From: Effrenium voratum | Lineage: Eukaryota > Sar > Dinophyceae > Suessiales > Symbiodiniaceae | Direction of reading: 5' to 3' | DNA length: 64,000 bases | Assembly: GCA_963377175.1 (NCBI GenBank) | Contig: CAUJNA010002724.1 | Location: forward strand, 153,593 to 217,592 | Shown here: positions 53,300 through 64,000 of the stretch, piece by piece | How the letters are laid out: each line of letters begins with the position of its first letter | Numbering within the stretch: the stretch's first letter is position 1 | The notes under the pieces: model-generated | Database searches by the model: none | The model's input: only the letters and a program-made list of their open reading frames with translations | What the model was told of the DNA's origin: nothing | Position numbers and translations under genes: made by a program

Positions 53300-54206
53300 A
53301 AAGCAACATCAGTTGCTGCACAGTTTAAGTGCTATTGGCTTGGTGGAAGGAGCCTGCAGGTGTCCATGCAGGGTTTAACCGTCCCTGGATCCTTTTTGAA
53401 CAGTTTTGTCATTGAGTGGGACATGTCGTAAGTCCGTCTAAACTCCAAATATCTAAACCTCTACGGCTGTGTGAATATAGGTCAGGGGCAACTGGCACTG
53501 GACAGTGCTATAGTTCCCTTTTGCCAGGTTTCAACATCTCACCTTTTGATGCTTCGTCTAAAGCAAGCCTCCCCTTGGGAAGTCCGCGAGAGGGAAAAAA
53601 AGGAAAAACCGGGTGATTAAAAGACAAAGATCCGGTTTAATCTCGGCCGATGTTGTGCCTGTTGAGTAAACCGGACTTCTTGCCGACCCTGGGTATGCTT
53701 ATGCCATGCCTCCTTGCTCAAGGGGTTTTGTTGAAAACATACGACGCCGTCTCACGAATCTCCCCTTGGAAGCCAGACCCGGTTGAAGACAGGACGTGCA
53801 AATCACATTTGGGTCTAAGTAGAAGACGTCCTAATGAATTACTTAGGCAGAAAAGTGGTCTGGAATCAAAATTTCAACCAGAAGCCCGGGTTCTGCTGAA
53901 TCCAGAGTTCCCATGTCTCAGGTGGAGGTCCTGGAACAGGAAAGGAACCGAAGCCCCGCCAGCCCAGGTTCCCCAGAAAAAGGTGATCAGCTTCTGGGGC
54001 CGCGCAAGATGAAACAGAGGAAACAAAAAAGGTCCTTTCAGGCCGGCCTCCGCCTGCAAGAGAGGCGAAAAACAACCTGTCCAAAAAACTGTCATGTTTG
54101 CAGGTTGGTGGGGAAATCATCATCCCCCCCCCCCCAAAAAAAAAGAAGAGAAAAAGAACGGTCGGTGGGAAAATAATCACATCCCCCCCCCACCATCACC
54201 AACAAA

Positions 54207-54208
<2 letters not shown>
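53300..54208. other. non-coding stretch
   Basis: No exon supported. Ends in C- and A-rich runs (54125-54145) before an ACG repeat. Confidence 0.4.
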
Positions 54209-54289
<81 letters not shown>

Positions 54290-54290
54290 A
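54209..54290 (+). repeat. (ACG)n trinucleotide repeat
   Basis: About 27 perfect ACG units. The poly-D, poly-R and poly-V/S frames over it are artefacts. Confidence 0.95.
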
Positions 54291-54434
54291 AGATAAATAT
54301 TAAATAGAAATAAACAAGCACACAAACAACAACCACACAAAAGCAACAAAACAAAAAAGAAGAACAAGACACCAAAACAACCCCAAAACAAACAAAAAAC
54401 AATAAACCAGTTAAAGATCCCGCCCAATGGAACC

Positions 54435-54525
54435 CAATGGCATTCAAGCGACTTCTCAGGGCCTCCATGAAGCGGCGGTCCTCGAAGCGGTGACCACCGA
54501 GACCCTCAAGCTAGCCATACCAACG
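54435..54525 (-). CDS. exon-like block, strand uncertain
   Basis: Minus: after GCTTGAG the frame reads GLGGHRFEDRRFMEALRSRL. Plus: after CTTCTCAG it reads GLHEAAVLEAVTTETLKLAI. Both are protein-like. Minus is preferred only because nearly all other exons are on minus. Confidence 0.3.
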
Positions 54526-54570
54526 GATGCGTCTGTTTTGGGGCACCCCTCCAACAAAAAACGAAAACAA

Positions 54571-54678
54571 CAAGACAACAAACAAACAAACAAACAAACA
54601 AACAAACAATCAAAGAATCAAAGAAACAACCAACCAACCAACCAACCGACCGACCGACCGACCGACCAACCAACCAAC
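54571..54678 (+). repeat. (AAAC)n and (ACCG/AACC)n tetranucleotide repeats
   Basis: ACAAACAAACAAACAAACAA followed by CCAACCAACCAACCGACCGA and CCGACCGACCAACC. Confidence 0.9.
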
Positions 54679-54699
54679 GTGGTTTCAGAAAACCTACCA

Positions 54700-57298
54700 A
54701 AATCGATAAGCTCGACAAAAAGACTCCCAAATGTGCTACCTTCCCTGTCACCAAGCCGGCGCCCGACAGAACCGTCAGAGGGAATTGATCGTCCAGGTAC
54801 CTCGCAGGTTTGTGGGAGGGAACTGATGGTATTTCCCCCAAACTCCAGGTACTTCCCTCTTGTAGCCTGACAATCCAGACGCTAGCGCCCATTTTCTGGG
54901 AACCAGAAAATGATTGGACAAAAAGACTGGATGAAACATGTTGAAACAGTGGCGTGGAATTCAGGTCATGAAAAAAGACCTGAAGTGAGTCATGTCTCCT
55001 GCAAGTGGATTCCCTCACAGCTTCCCACCGGAGCAAACCTGAAATTCGGAGGCCAATGGAGGCGAACGCCGCGTCAATTTGAACTCTGCAACTTGTATCA
55101 GGTAGCAGTTTTGTCTTCGGCTCGGTACCCTTTCTCCGTTTTGGGGGAGAGAATGAACATGTTTGGACAAATATGGTATTTGATACCAATTGATTAATCG
55201 GGCACCGACAGTAGTCGGTCCCGTGACCAAAAAACACGTACATCCCTCGTGGGGTCTTGTGACAGACCCTTCAGTCTCCTGGCCCACGGCCATTTTTTTT
55301 GTATGCCCTTTTTGGCGTTGGTTTCAAGGGAAACCAAAAGGAACACCAGCATTTTGGGGGTCCCCCCCCCCAAAAAAAAAAAACACGGCGATGTCCAAAT
55401 GCTGATTTCTAGAAGCTGATACCTGGCCATTTGCTGGCTTGCTGCTTGCAAACCCTCATTGCTATGGAATTCAACTGGGGGGGTCTGGTTTGGACCAAAT
55501 TCCTGACGTCCCCGCTTTCTTGTTGCAGGGCCACGTGTGGTTTTCGGAAGGCGTGGCCATGAGTTGGACTGCTAGTCCCCACCCACCCCGTAATAATATC
55601 TTTAATAAAAAGAAAGGCAAAAATCAAAAAAAAAAGAGATTTCACAAGAAGCTGTCCTGTGTTCTAGAGATTTCTTCACAGACAGGTCCTGCCGACCAAA
55701 AAGCCGGGAATGAAGACAGCTTCCTACGTCCTAATATGAAGGAACCCGGCCATTTCTCAGGCCCAAATTTTGAGACAACCCTCTTTGTTCCCTGAGACGC
55801 GTGAAGAATCAAAACCTGTCGTGATTCCGCCACCCTGTGTTGGTGAATTGCCGCTGCTCAGTCACATTGATCCTTGATGTAGTTTTGGGGCACTTAGGGA
55901 TAGTCGCCAAGCCCTTGGCGGGGCAATATTCAAACACGGGCTCCGGAGAAGCAACCGGTTATGATGAAAACAAACAACTCCAGACAACACACATGGCCAA
56001 GGACAGTGAAGGAAACCTGAACGAAACCTTGGGTGGAACCCATATTGAACCGCTGAGTTGCAGATAGTAAAATAAAAGGCCGTGCATTGCTTGGTACTAT
56101 CTGGCCTCGTTTGGCAAAATCTGGCCATTGGCTTCGTTGCCCCATTTCAAGCATTTTGCTGCCTTGCGGCGGATCAATGGTTGGGTGGGGTCGGCTCCCC
56201 AAATCGCTCCTGTGGGCCCTCCTTGTCTGGGAAGGGCTGCTTCAACCAAGCGGACCTGCGGAGCCGGACGCGAATCAGACGCAGAGAACATGTCATTTCC
56301 CTAACTACTTAATGAACCCTAGCGACGGGTCCATTGGGGGGGCGTTATTGGACTTGTTAACCCCTTAAGGCCTGCAGACAGCCGGGGTTGATGAAGCCAT
56401 GTTTGAGAATGTAAACCTGTACTGAGAAGACATCCCTAAAGACCATCTCCCATGTTAGTTGCTCGGAGAATTTCGGGAAGTTGAAAGGAGAGTTTATGGA
56501 CCCTGACAAGAGTAAGGGATCCCTGCCAAAACGATTCAATCGTGTGCCGTTTTCGGAGGGCATCCGGCGGGTTGTTTCAGGGCCATGTTTTCGACAACCC
56601 AAAGGAAAACCGCCAATTTGGGGAAGGGTCCCCTAAAAAACTAAAATGGTTTTCGCCAAAAGTTTAAAGTTCATGAACTCAGGAAGTGAGGAAAGGAGCC
56701 TTCCGTCTTGTGGAACTGACCTCTACCCACCGTTAAAGATTCATTCCGATCCCTTGCAAAGGGGAAAGCGGCTTGCTCGCAAAAGAGAACAAGGACGGAC
56801 ACCCCAAAGGGTTCCTAACGGTTTCCAGCAAGAGTCTGGCCAGACGTGCACCCAGGTCTGGAAAACACGAAAATCAACAGTTCAATGTACTGGTGGCTTC
56901 CATTTGATCGACGGCCACTTTCGGAGGTTCCAAAAAGGCGGGTTTTCCACCAAGAGAGCCCCATAACTTCGGGGGTGTCCCATGCAAGGGAAATTTGAGG
57001 CTCCGGGTTCGGACCCATTTTTCTTGGTCAACATTCAAACCTAAACCTAGGATCTACATTTTTCTTTGCTCATTTAGTCAAAATCCAAAGATGTCTCTGG
57101 TCCAAAACGTTGACCCAGTTTTGCGGCCAACCAACCCAATTCTGACTTGCCCAAAGGACCCAGAAATAAAAGTTTAACCTTTTGGGCCCATGACTAAAAA
57201 TGCACCAAAACTGGAAAGCCCAACCCCACCCAACCCAATTTGCCCCAAGTTTTTCGGCCAATCTGCCCGAGGTTTTTCCTTCGCCGAAAGCTGAACAC
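54700..57298. other. mostly non-coding stretch
   Basis: Contains C/A-rich runs at 55363-55383 and the right half of a family E copy at 56641-56695. A GC-rich patch at 56225-56290 (minus ASDSRPAPQ followed by GTCCGC) may be a small exon but is unsupported otherwise. Confidence 0.4.
56641..56695 (+). repeat. MITE family E, right half
   Basis: AAATGGTTTTCGCCAAAAGT, TTAAAGTTCATGAACTCAGG, AAGTGAG. This right end is the exact reverse complement of the left end CTCACTTCCTGAGTT. Confidence 0.8.
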
Positions 57299-57408
57299 CC
57301 CCCCGGCGCCTCAGGAAGCCCTGGCAGAAGCCGTAGCCCAGCCGCTCGTTTTCCGGCAGCTCCTGGAGCTCATCCTCTCGGTTCTTTAGGTCCACCGACC
57401 GGAAGCTC
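57299..57408 (-). CDS. exon, possibly of a glycosyltransferase-2-like protein
   Basis: 110 nt with strong signals: acceptor GGAATCTCAG|G, donor GGGGG|GTGTTC. Reads SFRSVDLKNREDELQELPEN, ERLGYGFCQGFLRRRG. The LGYGF..GFLRR part resembles the 'GYGF..YLRR'-type segment that follows the catalytic core in some GT-A glycosyltransferases, and it lies downstream of two exons of similar flavour (58347-58459, 58841-58951). The exon itself is well supported; the family is a guess. Confidence 0.6.
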
Positions 57409-57429
57409 CTGAGATTCCATGGTAAAAAG

Positions 57430-58346
57430 GACATATACATTTATATCCAGCTATGTGTGAGATCCACCTATATACAACCCACATGTTCAGCAAAGAAGGA
57501 TACGCGAAGGACAGCTGCGTGGTATCACACGGGCAGACAACACGAAACCAACATGGACATCTTGACGGTTCCGCCTCCCCCTGCAAAAACGGACATGTCT
57601 TTGCTGGTCAATCGGGAACATCAACAAAAACAAAAAGTGCAACAAAACGAAAAGGTCACACGGCCCTTGATTCATGAAACATGCCAAACAAATTGTGAAA
57701 AGTTGCTTACATCAAGCTTGGCTAAGTCTGGCAACTATTCATGATTCATGGCTTCCTTGTTGAAATGCCCTTCCTTACGGTTCCCTTTACGCTTGGCCCA
57801 CATCTACGTCTGGGGCAAGCAGAAGCGAATACTATCTGATTCCGTTTCATATTTTGCCTGCTCTGCCGGAGACCCCGGCAAAGGCGTACCAGGGCTTGGC
57901 AGTTTAGGCAACTTGTTCGCCCAACCGGGCGTGCATCAAAACATGGACCCCCCCCCAAACAAAAAAACACATGACATGTTTGCGCGGGGTCTGTTTCCTT
58001 GCCCTCTAACACCACCTCAAAGCAGCTGGTTTCCCTTCAAAGCCACTCCCAAAAGGGACCTTAGTCGCAGCCTAGGATCTATATACATCTGTTCTTTGTT
58101 CGTCGGTTTAGTCAATTGCAAGCATGTCTCCGATGGTCCCAAGCGTTGACCCAACAACCGCAACCAGAAAGCCACACACACACACGCATGATTTGCTCTC
58201 TTTCGGAAGAAGATCCTGTGATTCCCTTTTGCTGCCCCGCTGGCTTTATTGATGCCAACGATGTCCGCAAGAGACACACACACACACATGCACAAGCACA
58301 AGCACACGCACACGCACACGCACACACACAGACACCCGACCCTAGG
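57430..58346. other. intron DNA with a CA/TG microsatellite
   Basis: No exon supported. Contains CA-type repeats at 58277-58331 and a C-run at 57948-57957. Confidence 0.4.
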
Positions 58347-58459
58347 TGTTGATTTCAAGGCGCTGATGTGCCAGCGCCACGGTGTGCCAGCACTGCGGCA
58401 CTACCGCAGACGCCGCGGAGAGCTCTTGTCGCATGAAGGCCAGGTAGTCCTCCGCATAC
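58347..58459 (-). CDS. exon, possibly of a glycosyltransferase-2-like protein
   Basis: After CCAGCGAG|G the frame reads YAEDYLAFMRQELSAASAVV, PQCWHTVALAHQRLE. In GT2-type enzymes the DxD region is followed by 'YAPDYV..M...L....A', which fits YAEDYLAFM. MITE family E copy 7 lies about 40 bp upstream of the acceptor, in the intron. The end of the exon is uncertain (no obvious donor before the CA microsatellite). Family assignment is tentative. Confidence 0.5.
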
Positions 58460-58499
58460 CTCGCTGGACTTTTCGATTCGAGGTGGATGGAAAACATAC

Positions 58500-58585
58500 C
58501 TCACTTCCGATCGAGTGGACCGGCCAACACAAATCAACCAAACTGCTTGATCCCACTAAAATGGTCCTCCCAAAAAGTAAGTCCA
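58500..58585 (+). repeat. MITE family E, copy 7
   Basis: CTCACTTCCGATCGAGTGGA at the left, CCCACTAAAATGGTCCTCCC inside. The right inverted end is lost. Confidence 0.75.
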
Positions 58586-58624
58586 GAAAATTAAAAAGTA
58601 AAAAACGGCGGATTCATCCACCTG

Positions 58625-58735
58625 CGTTGGCAAGGTAAGCGTCACTCACTTCAACCGCCAGAAGCAAGGCCTTGCCCCGACGCGAACATGGCTTCGCGCG
58701 AGACATCCACAGCGCCCCTTCTTTGAAGTGATAGG
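58625..58735 (-). CDS. exon-like block, frame unresolved
   Basis: GC-rich with two good minus frames: GAVDVSREAMFASGQGLASG and LWMSRAKPCSRRGKALLLAV. Acceptor-like CTTCAAAG upstream. It lies between the two glycosyltransferase-like exons, where the family would not predict an extra segment, so it may be unrelated. Confidence 0.3.
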
Positions 58736-58840
58736 TGCGGATTCTGGGTTTCAGAGAGCTGGGAAAAGTTGACATCATCCCTGATCAACCGCAACCCAAA
58801 GGTGGCCCCCCGCATGTTCGCCTCTCCTCAGATGCATTGG

Positions 58841-58951
58841 CTTGCTTCCCAGGCGCAAGCAGCCGTCCTCCATGTTCACTAGGTAGGCGCCTTTGGCCAG
58901 AGCACAAGCCAGGTTCCGCTTGAAGCCCTTGCTCCAACCCTCCTTCTTCAC
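58841..58951 (-). CDS. exon, possibly of a glycosyltransferase-2-like protein
   Basis: After GACCGACAG|G the frame reads VKKEGWSKGFKRNLACALAK, GAYLVNMEDGCLRLGSK. The pattern KRNLAC..A.G..LV...D matches the segment before the DxD motif of GT2-like sugar transferases (RNLA...ARG..I...DDDD). Here the acidic cluster would be MEDG, so the catalytic DxD is either altered or begins in the next exon. Membrane or secretion signals are not visible. Exon boundaries are approximate. Confidence 0.5.
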
Positions 58952-58969
58952 CTGTCGGTCTTGGCCCTA

Positions 58970-60360
58970 CATACCGAGCTTTAACATTTGTTCATTTGCC
59001 TTGCCCTGCTTCCGAAGAATGACTTCAAAAACATTTTTAAGATCCAAGGAGTTGCGGGGGGGGAGGTTGGATCTGGACATCATGGCCCGAAAGCCCCTCA
59101 ATGTCCTCGACCTTGAAAAGTTGCGAATCATCCCATGACTGTGGGCATGGCTGCAGCAGTGTTGCAAAACGAGCACGAATACCCTGGACCATTACGAGTC
59201 CACATCAACGCAAGGGACTCAAACACTGCATCCGATCCATGGGATATGATGTGAGGGTCCGCTCTGGGGGGTTTCAAGTCAACTACCCTCCGGGCTAACA
59301 TGGAAGCTCCCAGGATCCCGAAATGGAAGACTTGGTTCCATTTGCAGAGGCCAATTGGGGGAGCTTCCAGTTGTTTGCCTGAGGGAGTCTAATTAGAAGG
59401 GCACCAGCCTCAGCCACGGCTATTGGGGCCGATTTTTTTCAGGCAGGTTCTATTTCCCAGCTATAACCACCACAAACTAAACTGAAATTGCCCGCTCCCC
59501 AGGGTAGATGGTGAAAGATACAAGCACGTTTTATCATATTTTTGTCTGGGCCCCCAAATCCACACACACACACAAACACTGGCACCTAGATAGGAAAAAG
59601 TAAGTGCTATCTTGAAGCCCCCCTCCCCCCGAAAACAAAACAACGGCACATGGTTTTCAAAGCCAAAACAAGCCCCACCCCCTCCCCTGCCCAGTACCTG
59701 GGGTTGATTTCATAAGAGCTCATGGGATCACATTTCGGGTTCCTAAATTTCCTTGGGAACCCCTCCCTTTGACCACCCGTTGATTCCCAAAAAAGCAAAG
59801 CGCACAAATGGAAACAAGATCAAGGCGGCGCAGCTGAGTTGTATGTGTGGCTGCCTGTTGCATAGATCGGCTCCACCCCTTGGAAACACAGAAGCCGTGC
59901 AGCTTCTTTTACGATGTTGAAAAAGACACCCAGGTGGCTGTCGTGCCCTGTGAGAGAAGAAGGTCCTCAATCGTTGGCTTCCATTTAGCACACGGTTCTT
60001 TTGCTTTTTTTGGGCCCGGTTCAAACGTTGTTTAACGGGAGGTTTCCATGCACCAGTTAACTCATGTATTTGGTGCTGGCCAGCCTTTTGAGTTCCCTTT
60101 GGTGTGGAGCGGCTATGGGCCAGGGTTTTGAAGGCTTTAACGGGCTGTTGGGGAATTTGGGGATTGGGTGGTATCGAGAAACCAAAACAAAAGAGACCAT
60201 GTCGGTGTTTTGTTTTTTCTGTGTGAAGGTAGTTCCTGTTTGTTGGTTTTAAAGGCAAACCAAGCGGAAAAGCACATGTGTATCTCTTTTGGGGGGGGAG
60301 CCCAGCGAAAAACGAAAGGCAACGCGGCCTGTTCACCGAAACAAACTGCGGGCAGGTCAC
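58970..60360. other. mostly non-coding stretch
   Basis: A minus patch at 59060-59140 (DDSQLFKVEDIEGLSGHDVQ) may be an exon but lacks clear edges. Otherwise intron-like, with a CA tract at 59563-59575. Confidence 0.4.
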
Positions 60361-60426
60361 CTCGGTTCCATAGGGCCGGCTCCGACGCCATTCGGTGACC
60401 TCCAGGGCATCATCCTCCCGCAGGGC
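60361..60426 (-). CDS. 66-nt exon, unknown protein
   Basis: Strong edges: pyrimidine-rich GAGCGTGCAG|GCC and ACCGAG|GTGACC. Phase 0 both sides, reading ALREDDALEVTEWRRSRPYG then TE. On the same strand as, and upstream of, the glycosyltransferase-like exons. No family recognised from this piece. Confidence 0.55.
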
Positions 60427-60569
60427 CTGCACGCTCGGTTGGAAGGTGCGGAGTCGGAAGGAGCTTCGCATTTTCTTTCAACTTGGCGCTTTGGGGAGCG
60501 AGAATTTGGGCTTTTTGTTGTGTTGTTTGATTGGTTGTTTGTTTTAAAAATAAAACACTAAATGGTCAT

Positions 60570-60670
60570 GGGTCAAAATCCAAATACCCCCAGTGAACAT
60601 CCCAAGTTCCCACTAGAATAGGTCCTAAAATGAATAAATAACCAAAATGGGATCCTAAAACGGCTTTGAC
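60570..60670 (+). repeat. dispersed repeat family N, copy 2
   Basis: GGTCAAAATCCAAATACCCC, CAGTGAACATCCC, CCCACTAGAATAG and CAAAATGGGATCCTAAAAC match 3312-3425. The right half of a family E copy follows (to about 60735). Confidence 0.6.
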
Positions 60671-60896
60671 AACCACGGCCAACTAGTCTTCCCAAAAGGT
60701 AAATGAAGCTTATGAACTCGAGAAAGGAGACCTAAGACCTGGTTTTTGGCCGCACCGATGGATCGAGGTCCCGCTCTGCGCCAAAGCTGGATGGACGAAA
60801 TCCGATTCCATCACTGGGCATGATGCTATGCACCAGTCTAAAAGTACTACCCATCCATGCCAATCCACTTTCGGTGTCGTGTTGGCTAGATCAGAA

Positions 60897-60985
60897 GCTC
60901 ACTTCCTGAATCTGAGTGGCCAAAGAAATCAGAACTTTGCATTTGCCACTGAAATTGCCTGTCCACAAAAATCAAAGTCAATTCA
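60897..60985 (+). repeat. MITE family E, copy 8
   Basis: GCTCACTTCCTGAATCTGAG at the left and TTTGCCACTGAAATTGCCTG inside. A further 65-bp mini-copy with both inverted ends (CACTTCCTGAGT, AACTCAGGAAATGAG) lies at 61009-61072. Confidence 0.75.
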
Positions 60986-61089
60986 GTCACAATGAAAGTG
61001 AAATAAGCCACTTCCTGAGTCCCATTGCCTTTCCTGAAATTCGCTCTTGCACAGGAACTCAGGAAATGAGAAGAAGACATGGCACAATT

Positions 61090-61190
61090 TAGCCCCAGCC
61101 CCGGGGCCAGGTCGTCCGCGCCGGTCTCCTCCTGCAGCCGGGGCGAGCCCGGCTGTAACTGCTGGGCCTCGGGTGCCGACTCCACATGGT
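61090..61190 (-). CDS. exon-like island, unknown protein
   Basis: Very GC-rich, minus frame ESAPEAQQLQPGSPRLQEET, GADDLAPGLGLNC. Polar and E/Q/P-rich, perhaps a linker. The AG dinucleotides that could serve as acceptor (CCCGAG|GCC) give an AG|GC edge like other exons. Upstream and in line with the exon at 60361-60426. Confidence 0.4.
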
Positions 61191-61199
61191 GGCTTAAAG

Positions 61200-63189
61200 G
61201 GAAACCCCACAAAGGGTAATTGTAAGAACCGTTTGATCTCCACTCTTGGTATGGTAGCAAAAAACTTTGTTTTTTGCAGACCCCCAGTAAAAATGAACAG
61301 AACCAAAAAACTAAAACACATGCCAAGAACAGTGAAGGTTTGGGTGTATCTTTTGAGGGTACCCGTTTTTTGCCGGGTTTTGAAGGGACACCAAAAGGAA
61401 CTCCACCCATTTTGGGGGGTGGTCCCTAAAAAAAGGGGCCACCCTTTTGCTCGACACTTGGTTCCCAGGCAAGGGGAAACCAAAGCAAGCCAAACGGAAC
61501 GGCTCGGTGCTAACCCGGTAGATGACCCCCAGTCGCAAGGAGCGGGGTTAGAGCTATAAGCTCTGGCCAGTTTTTTGTTGTCTTACAGCTGCCAAGACTT
61601 TGCGCAGCCAGACTCAAGAGTGGCGCAAATGTTGGGATAACTACCACCTTAGTGGAACCCTTGAGGTACTCCCTTGCAGAACAGAAGGGGCCCAGACAAA
61701 CCTTTCATCTCTTTGAGGATCCAACAGCAAAAAGGGTTCCATGACAATTTCTAGGTGCCCCCGAAAGGACAGGGGTCAAAGGATCAGGCCCGACTCCGGA
61801 AGCTGTCTTACCCAGATTTTGTCACTGTGCTACGACTTGTGAGCTTCTCACCCCTGCGTGACCGTTAGAGCAGGTTTTCCAATAGGAACATAGTCTGACC
61901 AACACGTAGCAAACTCCAGAGTTTTTCAGGTAAACCTTGTGAAGGGTATACCCATGAATATTCCCCTAAAGACCTCATTCATTCTGTGAGCTTCCCTATG
62001 GGATGATGTTCCAGGTTCTCCCTGGTTTGGGAACACACACCCCCCTTGGCATGTATCAACTTTGAGCCCTGCAGAAAGAACGAGCATGGGCGGAGGTGGC
62101 CCATGAACGAAATGGCTTCTGCACGCCAAGCCACGCGAAAGAAGTGGTAGGACACGCGGGGATCCTTGCCCATCAGAACTCGGCCCTCATGATTTAACCT
62201 TCTTGATTAACCTTTCGGAAAGGCTCGAAACATGCCATAACGAGGCGAGCCAGAAGGCGAAAAGCTCGATTCAAAGAGTCAGTGCGGGACCGAAAGGACC
62301 ATCAACTGGCTATCGGGGAAAAACACTCAAAGGCTCAAGGGTCTTGAAGGGAAGCTGGGAAGCCGGAAGCAGCATAAGTATTCTTATTTTTGTTCTTGAA
62401 ACAAACAACCGAACAAAGTCTAAAAGCCCTCTCCAAGGAGGGAAGCACATTTTCACAACGAGCGTCCTCGCCCCGGCGCTCCAGCATGAACATGGACGGC
62501 TCCTATGGAAGCATGGGCCGACAGGTGGACCTTCCTCACGACAAAGTCCAGGGATTCCTCTTGGGGCCTTCATTCTCAGACCCCGCAAAAGTTTCACGCC
62601 TTTCTAAGTACAGCGGCCACAAACGACCTGCCTCGCCAAACTGGGTTTCTATTTTCCTTGTGGTCTCCCTGCAGCGCAAAAATACCCACCCCGCCTTTGT
62701 CCCCAGAAAGAGCCCTCGGTCAAATGTTGATCAGGCACCTTCGGGGTTGGAAACCCACCCTGAGTGTGCCTGAACAACCAGGGATCTAGATTGTGGTCAC
62801 TCAAATGGCAGTTAAGAATGCGCCTATCCGCGAATCCAGGATTGGGCTAGACGCTCATACCGTGGGCATTTGTGCAATATTGGTTTCTATCGGCGTGCTG
62901 CAGTAAGTCATCCCAAATGTAAAAGTTGAGCCCTTGGGTTCCACATCGGGCTGCCACTGGCCCTTCCTTGCAGGCTGAACGTGTACGTCCATACATGAAC
63001 CCCCGTATGAAGCACTCGCTTATAGGTTAATTAACCTTTTTGTTTTGGCTTAACTGCACTCCCCACCAAAACTAGACCACGGTTGGCCCGAAAGCAGAAC
63101 ATCGCAAGCGAGGTCGGCCCAACGCTGCAGGATGCGTTCTTTTTCCCTACGCGAAGCATTCGTGAAGCAAGCGCGAGACAGCACCAGGC
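61200..63189. other. non-coding stretch
   Basis: No exon supported. A GC-rich patch at 62465-62530 is open on both strands (minus MFMLERRGEDAR, plus SSMNMDGSYGSMGRQVDLPH). Confidence 0.4.
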
Positions 63190-63545
63190 AAGGTGCTCTG
63201 CGCAAACTGGTCGGTGCAAGTTGGTCTGCGCAAGTTGCTCTACGCAAGTTGCACTGTGCAAGTTGCTCTGCGCAAGTTGCTCCGCGCAAGTTGCTCCGGC
63301 AAGTTGGTCCCTGCAAGTGGCTCCCTGCAAGTTGCTCTGTGCAAATTGCGCTCCCTGCAAGTTGCTCTGTGCAAGCTGCTCTGTGCAAGTTGCTCTGTGC
63401 AAGTTGCTCTGCGTAAGTTGCTCTGCGCAAGTTGCTCTAGGCAAGGCGCTCTGCGCAAACTGGTCGGTGCAAGTTGGTCTGCGCAAGTTGCTCTGTGCAA
63501 CTTGCTCTGCGCAAGTTGCTCTGCGCAAGTTGCTTTAAAATGCAA
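63190..63545 (+). repeat. 15-bp minisatellite GCAAGTTGCTCTGCG
   Basis: About 23 units with variants (TGTGCAAGTTGCTC, GCGCAAACTGGTCGGT), including a repeated higher-order block (CAAGGYGCTCTGCGCAAACT then GGTCGGTGCAAGTTGGTC) near 63189 and 63442. The 15-bp unit keeps all frames open, so the long ORFs (AEQLAQSNLHR) are not evidence of a gene. Confidence 0.95.
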
Positions 63546-63559
63546 GTTGCATCTTGCGA

Positions 63560-63620
63560 CGCCCGCCCGCGGACCAGGGAGGAATCGAACCCGCGACCCG
63601 CCGGCTCCGGGAGCAGGAGT
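63560..63620 (-). other. tRNA-like B-box element
   Basis: On minus: GGGTCGCGGGTTCGATTCCT contains GGTTCGATTCC, a perfect Pol III B box. No matching acceptor stem or A box was found, so this is at most a tRNA-derived fragment. Confidence 0.3.
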
Positions 63621-63635
63621 TCGAACAACAAAAGT

Positions 63636-64000
63636 CGCAAAAACCTCTAGTTTTTGCACCTCCACCACGCCGATTCCCGCAGTGCGCGAGCACCGTAGAA
63701 ATCGCAAAAAACCTCGAGTTTTTGCACCTCGACCACGCCGATCCCTGCAGAGGATTGCGCGGGCACCTCGACCACGCCGATCCCCGCTGAGGGTTGCGCG
63801 AGCACCGTAGAAATCGCAAAAAACCTCGAGTTTTTGCACCTCGACCACGCCGATCCCCGCAGAGGGTTGCGCGGGCACCGCAGAAATCGCAAAAAACCAT
63901 GGGTTTTTGCACCCCGACCACGCCGATCCCCGCAGAGGGTTGCGCGAGCACCGCAGAAATCGCAAAAAACAACCCGAGATTTTGCACCTCGACCACGCCG
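63636..64000 (+). repeat. tandem repeat of about 60-90 bp at the window end
   Basis: Repeats of AGAAATCGCAAAAAACC, GAGTTTTTGCACCTCGACCA, CGCCGATCCCCGCAGAGGGT, TGCGCGAGCACCG. At least five units; continues past the window. Confidence 0.9.

Noticed and set aside
52702..53431. ORFs with ACLV or ATRQ repeats
   Set aside because: A 12-bp minisatellite divisible by 3 keeps all frames open.
54094..54303. Poly-Arg and poly-Asp ORFs
   Set aside because: Frames of the ACG trinucleotide repeat.
63031..63996. Long ORFs over the last kilobase (AEQLAQSNLHR-type, and CGDRRGRGAKTRG-type)
   Set aside because: 15-bp and longer tandem repeats; no codon signal beyond the unit.

Overview
Organism: the window looks like a nuclear contig of an alga with a very intron-rich, repeat-rich genome, most likely a dinoflagellate. 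The evidence is that almost no ORF is longer than one short exon. Convincing coding pieces are 40-160 nt, GC-rich, and bounded by AG|GT, AG|GC or AG|GA on the donor side and AG|G on the acceptor side. Non-canonical GC and GA donors, introner-type introns, huge introns, simple-repeat abundance and same-strand genes are known features of dinoflagellate genomes. No bacterial operon, CRISPR array, rRNA or intact tRNA was seen. All function calls are by eye. Layout: 0-13 kb is mostly intron or intergenic DNA full of short dispersed repeats, with a few exon-like islands (about 5.1, 9.6, 10.7 and 12.4 kb). 13.4-17.5 kb is a different module: an intron-less but frame-broken minus-strand ORF (14.1-14.8 kb) flanked by a 54-bp minisatellite family. 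19.3-24.7 kb (minus) holds exons of a cysteine-rich C1/DC1-like or ZZ-like zinc-finger gene. 27.2-35.3 kb (minus) holds the best gene: a CULT-domain (cereblon-type) protein spread over about seven mini-exons whose phases join, ending in TGA at 27226-27228. 39-42 kb has more exon-like pieces and a KGKG-rich ORF (42.2-43.1 kb). 43.4-49.3 kb is a decayed minus-strand LINE retrotransposon (AP endonuclease, reverse transcriptase, zinc fingers, RNase H, zinc fingers) ending in a 530-bp CAA/CTA tail. 50-61 kb again has minus-strand mini-exons, some possibly of a glycosyltransferase-2-like protein. 63-64 kb is minisatellite. Main discovery: the 'junk' is made of at least eight families of 90-130 bp MITE-like elements, several with clear terminal inverted repeats, each in 3-12 copies. 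One copy (27304-27427) coincides almost exactly with a 126-nt GT-AG intron (27301-27426) between two in-phase coding exons. A second (24425-24534) nearly fills another 126-nt putative intron (24414-24539). This is what introners (intron-making transposons) should look like. How the parts work together: non-autonomous DNA elements seem to have seeded and enlarged the introns of the zinc-finger and CULT genes. The LINE is a separate dead autonomous retroelement whose (CAA)n tail explains the largest simple repeat. No transposase for the MITE families is visible here.
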